Shown: positions 42,126 through 54,452, counted from the stretch's first letter. The stretch: DNA of 64,000 bases from Diaporthe sp. PMI_573 (GCA_021399435.1 JAJTUP010000064.1:62001-126000); one strand, 5' to 3'. Notes: a model not told the origin generated them from the sequence alone. A program made the numbers and translations.

Positions 42126-43598
42126 GGTTATAATGGCGGGTATGTGCTTTGTAAAGGTGAAAAAGGAGGATCAGGCAGGCAGTACCAGAAGAGCAAAAGC
42201 AGGACTACCAGAAGAGGTCTTTGTCTTCTGGGCCTCTGGTGTAAAAATCTCAACAAATCATGTCTAACAGTGGATATCCGATGTAGGCGGGAAAACGGGT
42301 GATGTTCTTCCTGCTTCCGCCGTCGACTGTTCGGAACAAGCTCAAAAGAGTTAGCTTCCGACAGCTGTAAGTGCCTCCACGTTCTCCATGTTTTAAACGC
42401 CTGCACCACAGAGTATCTCCACAAGTTTTTACTCGAGATGCTGCAGTAGACTGCTCAAGCTCATGGTTCACATAACACCACTTGTGATTAACAAATGACA
42501 ACCCAGATTAGCTAACAGAATATGATGGGAACATTGGAAAACTCGTACTCAGCTACCCCATTGCCCCGGCGCAAAGTAACCGTACAGCATAGAGTCTGTG
42601 CACGACTAGTCGAATGCCCCTTAACTCTACATCTTCTGCCAGCTTCTTCTAGTAGTTTGCGTGGGTGCTGTGAGGTCCAGTTCAGTAGTGCACACACAGT
42701 GGCTGCAAACCATTTGACACGTGCTGCACAGTAAAGTACGATATCGTACCATCAGACCGTCAGGCCAGACCATCGTCTCTACTGCTATACCTAGGTGCTG
42801 CTTGGTTCCTGCCAGGCCCTACCAGAGCTGCTTGGGCACCGCCTGTAAAGGCCATGCGGGCTGTCAGGGGCTTCCACTCTGCTTTCTCGTGTACATCAGT
42901 TGACTGAGCTCCACTCCAGCCTAATCTATCCTTTGCCCACCAGATAGACATCTGTCCAATTCTTGAATCCAACCCGCGTGCAGTACTTTGTGGGCCCAAT
43001 GTGCGGTGCATAATACGCCATCCCAACAGAGATTATGTGTGTACTGTACCTGGCCCAAATATACTTTACATGTAAATGGGCTAGATAGCACATGCAGTGG
43101 ACATGAACTTGCATTTACTTCTAGTTAGGACTGACTGGCATTGAGTTTGGGGAGAAAGTTTGAAGCCCGCGAACACTCGCCTGATCGAAACTCTGTACTG
43201 CAAGACGAGTCAACAAGAGGCCTGGCAACAACGAACAGAATCTCGAGATGAGCGATGCATGCATTGCATGCACCAACACCAACGGAATTATTGCACGTCA
43301 AAAGTAAAAAATCTTTAGATGGCCCCTTTCATACGCACGCAACTTTGAGGTCCGTGATACTCTCTTGACTCATTCAGCACTTGTACCAGATCTGTGCAGA
43401 AAAAGGCGGTAAATCGACTCGTACTCAGGAACATAACTATATCATCCAAGCCCTCGAATCAGAATGGTATTGTGGTAGAACAGACTCAAATCGTCCACTC
43501 TTTCTCGACCACTGCTCTTGATTGTGATAAGAACATATCGTCTAACTAGAGACTTGCCATTTCCCGGAACCTGGACAGCTTATGACTATTTAATCAAA
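42126..43598. other. Intergenic; no gene seen
   Basis: It holds the promoter sides of the truncated Gfo/Idh gene and of the amidohydrolase. Only short, unassignable frames are present. A palindromic ATGCATGCATTGCATGCA-type stretch lies near 43255-43271. Confidence 0.4.
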
Positions 43599-44821
43599 AT
43601 GAGGGCTATTACCTTTCCAAGCTTGGTTCTGGCATTATTGACGCGCAACATCTTTGCAGCCCCATCGCCTTCCACCGCGCCTAGCTCATTTCGTCTCGAC
43701 GTCCACTCTCACGTCGTTCCTGACCTCTACAAAGAAGCCCTTATAGAAGCTGGATATCCAGTTACCAACGGAACAGTGTATACAAGCGGTTTTCCTGTTC
43801 CCTCCTGGGATCTGACCACCCACATCGAGGCTGTGGATCTGAACCAGGTCAATTATTCCATACTCTCTATCAGTGCACCAGGGGTCAATTTTCTTGCAGC
43901 CAACAGGACGGCAGCTAGTGAGTTGGCAAGGAATCTCAACCTAGCCATGTACAACTATACACAGACGTATCCCACCAGAGTTGGCGCTATGTGCGTGCTG
44001 CCGCTGCCACATGTCGACCTGGCTCTGAAAGAAATTGAAGTAGGACGTCATCTTATTATTATGGAAATCTGTCTCTTGACGGAAGTATTTCAGAAAGAAA
44101 ACTGCTGACTGAGTGATTGATCATGGCAGTTCTGCCTCGACACGCTCAAGTTTGAAGGGGTGGGTTTATACACCAATGCGAACGGCACCTATCTCGGCGA
44201 CAGAGTCTTGGACCCTATTTTTGATCTTCTCAACACTCGCTCGGCAACGGCTTTCACTCATCCAGAAGCACCCGGCTGTGGCGGTGCGTCACTTGGCTAC
44301 CCACCTGGGATGAGCGAATATCCCTTTGACACAGTCCGCGCCATGGAGAACCTACTCCTCACCGGCCAACGGAGAGACTACAGTAACATTAAACTCATAT
44401 TTGCTCATGGGGGTGGGGCGATGCCTTTTGTGGCGAACAGGATCGCTGGCCAGGCTGGTTTAGTCTCCGGTGGTAATGTCAACGCATCAGAGGCGCTGGC
44501 ACAATTTCAAGGGTATCTCTTCGACACTGCTAGCGCAACATCAGCAGCTCAATTGTTGGGCATGAGAGAGTTTTACGGCGGGGACGTCAGTAAGATCGTT
44601 GTGGGCACAGACTGTGAGTATTCCAGACCACCAGTGTGTCGTACCTCCGCTAATTTGAGAATTTACGATGAACAGATCCATATGTTCATCAACCTCAGGC
44701 TGACTCAGGGCTACAAGCCATATCTTCTAACGGGAATTTCAGCCCCGAAGAAATGTCGTTGATAAATGGGCGTAACGCACTTCGTGTGTTCCCAAATGTA
44801 GCCGAGAAATTAGGCCTTTGA
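43599..44821 (+). CDS. Secreted amidohydrolase of the ACMSD/decarboxylase type
   Basis: Three exons (43599-44039, 44130-44613, 44676-44821) give 356 residues; both introns (90 and 62 bp) join the frame exactly. ATG 43599 starts a signal peptide (MRAITFPSLVLALLTRNIFA, cleavage near A-A-P). Metal ligands typical of amidohydrolase family 2 are present: D-x-H-x-H in RLDVHSHVVPDLY, His in AFTHPEAPG, His in LIFAHGGGAMPF, and Asp in VVGTDYPYV, restored only by the second splice. The C-terminus SLINGRNALRVFP is also typical. Relatives decarboxylate aromatic or semialdehyde acids such as 2-amino-3-carboxymuconate semialdehyde or 6-methylsalicylate; the substrate here is unknown. It lies 3' to 3' with the ABC transporter and might belong to the NRPS cluster. 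Confidence 0.9.
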
Positions 44822-47800
44822 TAGAATTGGTGGGAGCTCAAGAACAGGAAGTCTATAAAATAGACAAGCTCTACAATATGAGCTGGACAAAGTGTTTAAG
44901 TGGCGGATTATACGAGCCCTGTAGTCTTGGTGCCCAAGTCACATCACGAGTTATACTTAATGCTAATAATCCCCCTACAGGGCATCCCACTACGGCCTCT
45001 TCTGACCATGTTGCTATTTCTAGTTATTTGCTTTTCCTTCCTTCTTCTCCGTGGCCTGACTTTCGTATAGAGCAGCAAAAGCCGACGCCCCGGCCCCCCT
45101 TTCCAGAAGCTGTCGCGGAGGTCCAAACTCCTGCAGCTCGCCTGCATCAAGAACAGCCACCATGTCGAAGTCATCCAGAGCCGACTCGAGCTTATGGACA
45201 ATTGCAATCACTGTGCGATTCTCAAACCGCTCGCGCAAGACACGCTGGACGAGCTCGTCGGTGTGAGAGTCCACGCTGGCGACCATGTTAGTTACCTAAA
45301 TAAGGGGGCGGAAAGATAGATGGAGATTGTTACCTGCTTGTGGCTTCATCAAGAACAACAACGGGCGAGGGACGCAGGATAGCCCGCGCAATGCAAAAAA
45401 GCTGCTTCTGACCATGCGAAAGGTGCAGCTCCTGGATGGGCACTTCAAGCCCACCCTTTTCGGCTACAATGTCCCACAACTCAACAGCTCTCAGAGAATC
45501 TTCAATGGCAGCATCCGCGAGTTTCCCAGCAGGGTCGGCGTTAAATCGCACGCTCCTTCCATCGATGAGGAATGCATCTTGCGGCACGCCGACTAGCCGG
45601 GTGCGAACTTGCTCACGGGGCAGCGTGCTGATGTCGAGGTTGTCCACGGTTATGCGACCACTGTGGAGGTCTACCATGCGGAAAAGACACGAGACCATGG
45701 AACTCTTACCACTGTAGAGGTATATAGGTTAGTTAAGAGAAGTAGGAGTATAACAAGACTTTGGAACGGCGTCACCTTCCAGTCCGTCCGCAGATACCAA
45801 TTTTCTGCCCTGCCTCGATCGATATAGATATGTTTTTCAAGACATGTTCGGACTGCCTATGGACGGATGTATTAGCAACTCGCTGTGGGATGGGGATAAA
45901 TCGTTGACGGACCTGTATCCGGCCGAGACATTCTCAAACATAATGGCTCCCTTGGACGGCCACGTAGGCGGTGGGTGTTCCTTTTCCTGCGGTTGGTGTT
46001 CCGGCGCCGTGTGGGACGTGAAGGATCTGATCCTAGAGATTGCGCCGATCTGAGTCTCCAGGTTTGTCCAGAAGGTCATCAAAAGCTTGAGGTGCTGGCT
46101 AAACAGGATGATATTGACGAGAGCCACACCGATCAACCCGGTCGGCAGCACGTCTTTCAGCTGGGTGACGAGTACCATGACCAGCACGGCGATGGCGGCG
46201 ACAAACATGTCGAGGACAAACGTCAGCCAGCGCTGGACGGCGTAGAGAAGATAGAAGGGTCTCTGCGACCGGTCCAGCAGTTCGTGGTGTTTCTTCTCGA
46301 GGGCACCGCGCCAGCCAAACGCTCGCAGCGTCACCAGACCAGTGACGGATTCGGTGAAGAGAGCGTATAGCGGGCTCTTTGCCTCGAGGTCCAGAAATCG
46401 CAGCTGGCGAGACGTCCGTAGATAAGTGTGCTGAACCGCCCACAGCGCCGCAAATAGGAAAGGGAATGCAATGGCCGTATAATACGAACCAGCTGCGATC
46501 AGGATCATCTCGGCGATGCACAGCACAAATGTGGCAAAGGTGTTGAGTGCTGAGAGGGGCAAGTCCATGTCGATGAGCTGAAGATCCTGACTGAAGCGAT
46601 TAATAGTGATGCCGGCGTCGGTGGCGGCGAAGAAGGACATTGGGGCGTTGAGCACCGTCTTGAGCAGGCTCTGATGGAAGTTGTTTCCCGACAACGGTAC
46701 CATTGTGACAATCATCTGCCAAGTACTCAAGACTAGGAAGAGTATGGCCAGCCCACCCAGCATCGCATAGATGCCCAAGTAGTAGCCAAGGCGTGTGAAT
46801 GGGTCTTTGGCGTTGGCAGCCGCCCACCAGTTGAGCCAGATGGTGGGGAAGGATTGGCAGAAGATGAAGGCGCAGATGCAGACGGCAAAGACCAAGGTTG
46901 GGATCCTGCCGATGGCGCGGATATAGTACGTGTAGACTGCTAGGTCTCCGGTGCGACGACTGGCCCCGTCTTCCATGTCCTCGAGAAGGGCTACTTCTGA
47001 GCTCACCAAGACATCAGCCGGTGACTTAGCAGCACCAACAGCAGCGGGGACTGGCTCGTATCTCGTCTCTGCCGATGACATGAGCAAGCGAGACACGTAG
47101 CCGCCAGAGTTGGTCAGCTTGTCTAAACTTCCCTGCTCGCAGCCTATACCAGTGCCGTCGAGGCTGATAATGTGGTCGGCGTAGGGGAGCCGGTTGGCTA
47201 TCCCAGTCAGGGTCAGTCTGGGCCGTCCTATGAAAACATTCAAGAATTGTACGTACCACGAGAAGAGGCAATGATGACGGTCGCCTTGAACTGCCGCAGA
47301 ATGCCATGAGTTCCAAGGAGGTTGTGGAAGACGGCATTTTCAGTGTGCGCATCTAATCCGCTGAAGACGTCATCTAGTATGATAACATCCTTCTGTGCGT
47401 ACACAGCTCTTGCTAGACTGATCCGTTGACTCTGGCCTCCGCTGAGCACGATGCCCTTGCTTCCTATCGCGGTGAGGTCTCCCCTGGTGAGTTGCACGAG
47501 ATCTTCCCGCAAAGCACAAGCGTCTAGCACTTGCTGATACCAGCGCTCGTCTACAGGTGAGAAGGCGATGATGCTGTCTCGCACTGTACCGTTCATGAGC
47601 CACGGAGTTTGGTCGCAGTAGGCAATTTCGGAGCTCGAGATCTTGACAGACCCGGCCACGATGGCCACCTCTCCAAGGAATGATTTAAGAAGAGTCGATT
47701 TGCCACTGCCAACTGGCCCCACCACAAGAGTGAGCTTGCTCGGGGGGACCTGGACATTGATTTCACTCAGAGTGGGCTTTTTGGTAGTGTCATATCCAAA

Positions 47801-49630
47801 AGAGCCGGCCTCTACGACGACCACGTTGTCGTTTAGCGAAACATTGGGCGACACATCCTGCAGCAGCTTGGGCTCTTCCTTAGAAGGGGAAGACTTCTCC
47901 TCGTGGCCGCTGCTTGAAGATCCAGAGTCCACAGGGCTGACGCTTTTGTTGTTTTCATGTTGGAGGACTCTGCCGTCAACACGGACGTCAGTGCTGAGGA
48001 AAGACTGAATGCGCACGAAGCTTCCGATAGACCCCATCAGGGAAGACAGCGACGTAACAAATGAAGTCAGAGGCTCCTGCAGAAGTGCAAAAAGAGATAA
48101 CGATGTAAAGATACGGTTTGTGTCCAGGTTAGCTTCTCCCCCACGAGACCTGGCGATCAGACTGTACGCAGTAAGAGTCAGGATGGGGGCGAAGATAGGA
48201 GCAAAATAGGCTGCATGTAAATGCCACAATTAGTAACATAGGTATCAGGCCATTAATGTTGAAGTACTCACCCAAGCCCATATTCCAAATCAACAACCTG
48301 CGGAATTTTCCAGAAATTCGCAGCTCCTCCATCCGCATGGCCTGAATATGAGTGCCGAGCACGTCGGTCAGGCCACACATTTTGACGCCCTTCATGGATC
48401 CCAGCATCTGTGATGTTACGGCTATCCTCCTCTCAATGGCTTCGAGCCACTGGGCCTGGCGTGCCATGACGAAACTGACGGCAATGACAGATCCGATGAT
48501 GGAGACTGGATTGATTGATTGACGAGTTAGCACGTTGGTCTTTCATCCCGGACTTGGACAACTCACAAATTGCTGCACCAACGGGAATGAGGCACGCAAC
48601 TCCGAGCTGGCGTTCCAGCAGGAAGATTGCAACGGCAATCTCGACCAAGTTGGCCCAGACGTCGTGAGCGGTGCGGCACCCCGTGTCGATCCTCTCAATG
48701 TCGGCACTCATCAAGGTCAGGGCTGCGGTAGGGTCCGCGGCCGTGATGCTGATATCTGTAGCCTTGTCGTAGAGCATTGATACGAGCTGTCCACGGGCCA
48801 TGGTGATGGCGCGGAACGTCAGGTGCTGGTACTGGCCAGTCGACACCTGTGATATCGAGCGTCAGTGAGATGCGGTTATGGTCTGCGTGTAGAATGGGAC
48901 CTACTGCTATGCCGACATAGACGAGGAACCAAGCGCCTATGAGGCCATATCCCCGGCTCATATCGTCAGAATCACCATCTGTTTCGGCCCATTCTAGTGT
49001 CGCTGAGATGAGTAGCGGCTGGCAGAAAGTGAACGCGGCGAAGACCAATCGCGGGAAAACAATGGACAGAATAGGCCACTTTAGTGTATTCAGAACGGCC
49101 AACAGTAAAGCATAGCCCCCCTGTCTAGACGCTGTGCGACTATCAGTATCCCATGAGTCACGTTTGTATACGTGCAAGGATGTAGGCGGGACGACATACA
49201 CTTAGCCCATCCAGTCTGTAGTTGATGCTGCAGATATGAAGACTTGAAATGCTTTTCGAGAGGGAACAGAGCCTCAATCTCTAATTTCTTAGAATAGCCA
49301 GCACGGAACAGAGGGAGCTGCCACCAAAAAGCCCATTGCGAAAAGACGCCGCTCGTGACTTCTGGGGGTAATGCGCGGTACTGGGGACGTAGGAAACCAC
49401 ACTTCTCAATTGCCTCAACAGCCAGCATGACGATCTTGAGCACCGTCGCGACAAGGCAAGCAATGGCAGCGGACCGATTGTAGCCTTGTAGCCATAGTGT
49501 CCGCGTTCGAGTAGCGTCAAAGAGGATCGAGAAAAGTAGGAAAAGATTGAGCACCGTCGACGGCCGATACGAGTACACATGCTCAGCATAAGACAGACCC
49601 AATAGGCTAACAGATGCGGCAAATGATAAC

Positions 49631-49638
49631 GCGGCAGC
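49631..49638. repeat. 8-bp target site duplication, left copy
   Basis: GCGGCAGC lies one base before the left terminus; the same octamer follows the right terminus at 52571-52578. Confidence 0.9.
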
Positions 49639-49639
49639 G

Positions 49640-52570
49640 CAGGCTTTCTAACCATACGCCATACGCCATACGGACCTGAATGGTTTATGGTGTATGATTT
49701 ATTCTCGTATGGCGAACTAAACCATATATTGCCCATACGGCAAATGACGTCAAACCGGTCAAGGGCCCACATCTTCCTCTAGAGCGCTGGTGCTTCCCTC
49801 CTCTGCCATGTACTCGTATTGTTCAACCTCGTCTACTTGTAGCCCTGCCGTTATACCGCTGCGAATCCAGCTCTTTAAGCACTCCCCCTTTTCAATTGTC
49901 GATGCTCCAAGGAGCATTCGATCCCACGAAATTGTACGCCGTGCTCCAGAGAATGTACGCTCAGGGTCAGCAGACATGGCGGGTATTGAGAGAATGTCTA
50001 TTGCCATCTTTGACAGTCGGGGAAAGCGCTCCTTCTGCTCATCGCGGAGCCACCAGGCAAGGGGCGAGCAGTCGATTGGAATGGGTGGCTGGGAGGTGTA
50101 GGTTTCGTATTCGTCAACGTCGGGCCCTGTGCCTATGACATTAAGATCCTGTGCAAGCAGGTCATACTCATCCAGTTCCAGTGCCGGAACAATGGAAGGA
50201 GTAGTACAAACGGTTGGCAGGTTCTTGTATTCGTCTTCCCACAACTTCTTCACTCCTGTAAAGATCTTCTTATGCCATGCCTTTGGCCAATTTTTCTGTA
50301 TATGAGCCTTTCCTCGGGATGGGTGGAGAATAAGCGCTGCACCGTATGCCGGGCTCTCATCGGAGAGCTGGTAGTATTTGTCGAAGACATGCCAGCTCGT
50401 CAGTACTGGACCAAGTAGTCGTTGGTTCATCTTGTATTTGTTGAATGCTTGCTGGTAATGCTTGTGAAGGACGTCCATCGTAAATAATGTACGATCGAGC
50501 GTTGAACGATATCCCTCAGTAAGGAGAGTTATCTTCCAAAACGGCTGTAGGAAGTTCCGCGTCTCGCGAAGGTTTTGCCAATCCTGTGGTGCTAAGTAGT
50601 CGTCCACAAGGGCGTCATAGTACTTGTCCTGATACCACTTGATATGCTCCTCCTTATCAAGAGCGGCATCGAGCAGAAGAAACCATGAGTTCCAGCGTGT
50701 ATCGTTGTCGAGCCCGAGGACTTTGCCGGCACGCCTCCGAAAGAGATTATACCTGTAATCGTTCGCTCTAATATGGATAGCAGTATTATGCAACTTGCCG
50801 AGCGGACCGAGTTGACCCCAGCCACGCTCCTTTCGCTTCTTCCAACCCTGCATCATGTCAATGTTGAACGAAGCTTGGTCCATCTCTTCAATCTGCCTGC
50901 AGGCTTCAAGCACAGCCTCTTTGCTATCCATGAAAAGAAAGGCTTGGACGCAAAGGTTGACAACGTGGCCATGGCAACGAATCCGTCGGTGTCTTGCATT
51001 CCAGGCGACGCCTCGTCCATCAAGGAAGTGGCTCAATAGACGACATAGCACATCATTGGAACCGTGATTATCTCCTGTAATATATCCCAGCTGGCGTGAG
51101 ATGCCGTACTCCTCAATGACCGGCTGAAGGAGCTTCCACTGCTCTGCTCCGCTGTGGCTTCCAGGGCCGTCCATGCCAGGAAGTTCAGATAAGGCCAGCA
51201 GTGCCTGGCAAGGATTTTTCGTGCCTTCCTGCATAAATTGCACACATATTCCTAGGAAAGCTTTGTGGTTTGGTGCGCTCCATACGTCAGCGGAGAGGTG
51301 AAGCTTGGCGGGTGAGGATTGCAGCTTTTTTCGGAGAATATCTTTGTGGATCGCATATGAGTTTGAGCAGAGTTTTTGGACATGGCCGTGGGAGGTGTTG
51401 ATAAGCTCTTCTGCAGTATAATTTGCCGCCATAAGCAGAGCGTGCAACTCTGGCCAAGTATTGCACTTGTATGGAAGATTGCGGACAGTAACCAGCTGGA
51501 CTAAGGCTTCCATTGCGGCCTTTGGATTAAGTGCGTTCCGAAGCACTTGCTCCTCTCTTTCTTGAAGCTTAGCAACCTCAATCTCGCCAGCTTTGTTGAA
51601 CGCCTCTTTGATGAGGCTGGTGCGAGCTTTCTTGGTTGAATTTGGCTCTGAGCCAGCGGCTTCAACTGACTGTATCTTAAGTAGGTGGTTGCGGAATGTG
51701 GTAGACACGTATGTGGAGTACGGTGGGTTGCTGCAGTATTTGCAGTAGAATACTAAGTCTTGTTTTAGCCCAGCGCGCTCGGGCTCGGATCCTTGAGGTT
51801 TTCGAGTGTGTTGCCACGTGGCATCGGCCGTAGTGATACGTTTGCGCTTTGGAGTTGTTGAGGTGGAAGATTCAATGGAGGGTAAGCTCTGCCCATCAGG
51901 TACCTGAGAAGCCGCCTCGACTGTTGCGGCTATGGAGGGCTCGCGGCCACTAGGCGTGCGGATGAAGAAGGAGTCCATCGCAAGCAATCAACGGCATAAC
52001 GGCGTGGATTGAGATGGGTAGCTGGCAAACGGCAGGGCAGAAGGTCCCTCAGTGAATCGGGTAACGAATGACTCTTGATTTCTATCTAAAGGAGCGGAAT
52101 CGTATGAGACTATATGCTCTGGAATACTGCTGCTGCCTGCAAGGCAGCAGCTGTTGCCTACTAGGCAGGGTCGTACTGCCTGTTTGTTATAAGTGAGCGA
52201 CTGGATCTTGACATGAAGTCTGACAATGTGACTCTGAGCGACTATTGATAGTTGCCCAGGATCGGAGTGATGGAGACATTGCACAGCAGTCCAAGTTGCC
52301 CAGACCTGGGTTAAGCAACCGACTTGCCATTCAAGTATCCTGTCTACCTCATGGATCTATCAGGAAGAGAGGCCTTTCAGGACTAGGAGGATGGTCAAGT
52401 GTCGTGGCGCCGCCGATTTCCTTACGTGACCATTTTGGACCTCGGAGCAACTTTACCCCGCGTATGGCCATATATGGTCATACGCCTTAGGCCGTATGGT
52501 ATAGGTGTATGGGCAATATATGGGTAATATATGGTTTAACTAAACAATACGCGTATGGTTAGAAAGCCTG
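49640..52570 (-). mobile_element. Intact hAT DNA transposon inserted in the ABC transporter gene
   Basis: The ends are inverted repeats CAGGCTTTCTAACCATACGC at 49640 and its complement finishing at 52570. Both ends carry CCATACG/CGTATGG and GGCAATATATGG subterminal words. The octamer GCGGCAGC flanks both sides, with one extra G (49639) on the left. Its transposase is uninterrupted. All signs point to a recent and possibly still mobile copy. Confidence 0.95.
49759..51978 (-). CDS. hAT transposase, intact, 739 residues
   Basis: Single exon from ATG 51978 (MDSFFIRTPSGREPS). The BED-like finger region is VFYCKYCSNPPYSTYVST followed by FRNHLL. The RNase-H-like core has LHLSADVWSAPNHKAFLGIC (first Asp) and LGYITGDNHGSNDVLCRLL (second Asp). 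Next are IRCHGHVVNLCVQAFLF, LDNDTRWNSWFLLLDAAL, and AYGAALILHPSR. The dimerization domain reads MSADPERTFSGARRTISWDR then CLKSWIRSGI. Length and order are complete for fungal hAT proteins and there is no stop or frameshift. The relic at 14135-14485 is of the same subfamily. Confidence 0.93.
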   Translation of the reverse strand: MDSFFIRTPSGREPSIAATVEAASQVPDGQSLPSIESSTSTTPKRKRITTADATWQHTRKPQGSEPERAGLKQDLVFYCKYCSNPPYSTYVSTTFRNHLLKIQSVEAAGSEPNSTKKARTSLIKEAFNKAGEIEVAKLQEREEQVLRNALNPKAAMEALVQLVTVRNLPYKCNTWPELHALLMAANYTAEELINTSHGHVQKLCSNSYAIHKDILRKKLQSSPAKLHLSADVWSAPNHKAFLGICVQFMQEGTKNPCQALLALSELPGMDGPGSHSGAEQWKLLQPVIEEYGISRQLGYITGDNHGSNDVLCRLLSHFLDGRGVAWNARHRRIRCHGHVVNLCVQAFLFMDSKEAVLEACRQIEEMDQASFNIDMMQGWKKRKERGWGQLGPLGKLHNTAIHIRANDYRYNLFRRRAGKVLGLDNDTRWNSWFLLLDAALDKEEHIKWYQDKYYDALVDDYLAPQDWQNLRETRNFLQPFWKITLLTEGYRSTLDRTLFTMDVLHKHYQQAFNKYKMNQRLLGPVLTSWHVFDKYYQLSDESPAYGAALILHPSRGKAHIQKNWPKAWHKKIFTGVKKLWEDEYKNLPTVCTTPSIVPALELDEYDLLAQDLNVIGTGPDVDEYETYTSQPPIPIDCSPLAWWLRDEQKERFPRLSKMAIDILSIPAMSADPERTFSGARRTISWDRMLLGASTIEKGECLKSWIRSGITAGLQVDEVEQYEYMAEEGSTSALEEDVGP

Positions 52571-52928
52571 GCGGCAGCTGGCAGGGAGGCTTTGGTAGTG
52601 ACCGTTGAAGTGTGTGTGCACAAGATGAGAAAGCCGATTTGGGATAGTATCAGGAGAAGGCATAAGATCTAAAGATTGTTAGAGTGCGGGATACAGGGAG
52701 ACCTCGGAGCAGCGGACTTGCTATTTTGCAGTACAACCAGTGGCTGTTCTCAACTTTGACTGTATTCTTGCGCACGAGGTAGAGAGCTCGACAAGGAGCT
52801 GCGAGGAGCAATAAGGCGTTGATGGGCACAACAAGTATGGACTCTTCAAAGAGCAGCGTCAAGTCGAAACCACCCCTACAGTCACCGGAATGGGGTCCGA
52901 ATGAGTCGTCGCATACCGATGAGGCCAT

Positions 52929-54452
52929 GGCGGTCGCTGCTAAGGTCAGAAATTTGCCCAGGCCTGCCTACCCAGAGAGCTGAAAGCATTGAGTGCAATT
53001 AAAAGTTGAAGGGGGCCGGCAAATAGACAATTGCCCATCTGCAGCCCGCCTGAAGGAAACAAGAAAGGGTCAAACGAATGAGAGAAGTGATAAAAAAAAA
53101 TCTTCCTCATGGATGGCCTGCTGGGCGGCGAGCTGCCCTTCCCCATCCACAGCGGCTTCGCCCCTCACATTGACGACGTTGCAGAGATCAGCGCGTGGCG
53201 CTTGAAGAGGCGTACGCTAGCAAGGATGTCGGCGAAAAGACACCAGACCGGTTCCGGTAATGGATGTGTAGGATCCCAAATGTTCCCCTGTCACGCGCTT
53301 CTTAGTTGGCTAGGTTGTTGTGAAGTCTTCCTCATCACGAATTCCTACTAGAAGAATGTCGGCGAGAACAGTGGGCTTTCTCCAGAATTGTTAACAATTT
53401 GTAGACCTTTCAGCCAGCTGAAACGGAGGGAAAATGGCTAAGATCAACGGAAATGGTTCCATTAGTTAGGCAGCTAGAAGCGGCTGACTGGCGCGCCGGC
53501 GTTGGGTCCCAGGCTAGCGCGAGTTGTCGGAATGAGTGGCCTGCAATCTTTTAAGCTATAATCCTCGGCCTGCGTTTACGAGCTGGATGTCATGTAGGTT
53601 GCCACAGAGCCATTACATCTTGAAAGATCACAATGATATCATATTGTGATCTTTCAAGATGCAATACATCCCTTTCCTAGGCAGGTAACGGCTCTGTGGC
53701 AGCCTACATGACATCCAGCTCGTAAATGCAGGCCGAGACATGCCCAAGGTTACTCAACAGCTAAGGAGCAAAGAAAAATGTCTCCGAAACTGGCTAAGAG
53801 CTAACCACTTGCAGCGTCTCTGGGCACATGCAAATTGGCTTGCACCTTGTGAATTTGTTTCCTTAACTGTTCACGGAATGTGAGATAGCTTCCAAAGGAG
53901 CATTGAAAAATGAAACTTGCTTTAGGGCCAAACAGGGCGTGACATGGCGCGGTAGTCTGGACCTTGTCCAGTGTCGGATCACGAACCGGTGAGGAAAAGG
54001 ATGCATCTTTCTTTGGTGTGCCTGTAGACCTAGTGGGCAAAAGGTGGAGGCGAATATGTCGGTTTCCTGCTGAAAGCCAGGATCCCTACTTGCACGCTCG
54101 TTCGGAGCATGATACTGTCTCCTGATCAGGATAGCCGCTTACATGATGACAACGGGGAAGAATGTGCTCTCACTTTGGGAATCAACGATCTGATCGGACC
54201 TCCACACGCCCTATTTTTTTTTCAAGAGGGGGGATTCTTTTCTCCTTGCTTTGAGCGTATTCGCAACGGAGTAAATTATATCTGGTTGATTATCGTCTAA
54301 GGGGCTACACGTACGCTTGCTCATGATCCCTCGACGCTGAAACCCAAAGTCTGCTCCATATTGTCCATATTACTTGAATATTTCATCCAATCTCTCCAAC
54401 ACACCGTATTTGCACATACTGTTTCCCAGGAGTCCTGCAGAAATCTCAAACA
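52929..54452. promoter_or_regulatory. Divergent intergenic region between ABC transporter and NRPS
   Basis: About 1.5 kb separates the two start codons (52928 minus and 54453 plus). Apart from the 174-bp foldback at 53564-53737 it holds only short frames without motif. It must contain both promoters; I could not assign a specific regulator site. Confidence 0.6.
53564..53737. repeat. 174-bp foldback (MITE-like) with inner perfect hairpin
   Basis: Outer arms of about 48 bp are nearly exact inverted copies (CTCGGCCTGCGTTTACGAGC near 53564 and its complement ending GGCCGAG at 53737). Inside is a second, perfect 18-bp stem, 53617-53634 with 53643-53660, around an 8-bp loop (GATATCAT). No target duplication is obvious. 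It lies about 640-720 bp from each neighbouring start codon. Confidence 0.85.

Larger units (their letters stand above)
45020..52928 (-). pseudogene. ABC-C type multidrug/peptide exporter, interrupted by a hAT element
   Basis: The order is full-length: an N-terminal membrane region (FDLTLLFEESILVVPINALL), TMD1, NBD1 (Walker A VGPVGSGKSTLLKSF, signature LSGGQSQRISLARAVY, Walker B VIILDDVFSGLD), TMD2, and NBD2. NBD2 has Walker A GRTGS/GKSS split by intron 45775-45712, signature LSHGQKQLFCIARAIL, Walker B VVLDEATSSVD and His in IAIVHKLES, with the stop at 45020. Several introns interrupt it. Exon 1 starts at ATG 52928. At 52571 coding sequence VTTKASLPAA breaks off and resumes at 49638 as ALSFAASVSLLGLSYAEHVY. 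Removing the 2.9-kb hAT and one octamer copy restores the frame. Divergent transcription from the NRPS suggests export or self-protection for its product. As sequenced, the protein is truncated in its first membrane region. Confidence 0.9.

Noticed and set aside
45975..46370. Plus-strand frames over the ABC transporter
   Set aside because: They are antisense to the well-supported second membrane domain and carry no recognisable motif.
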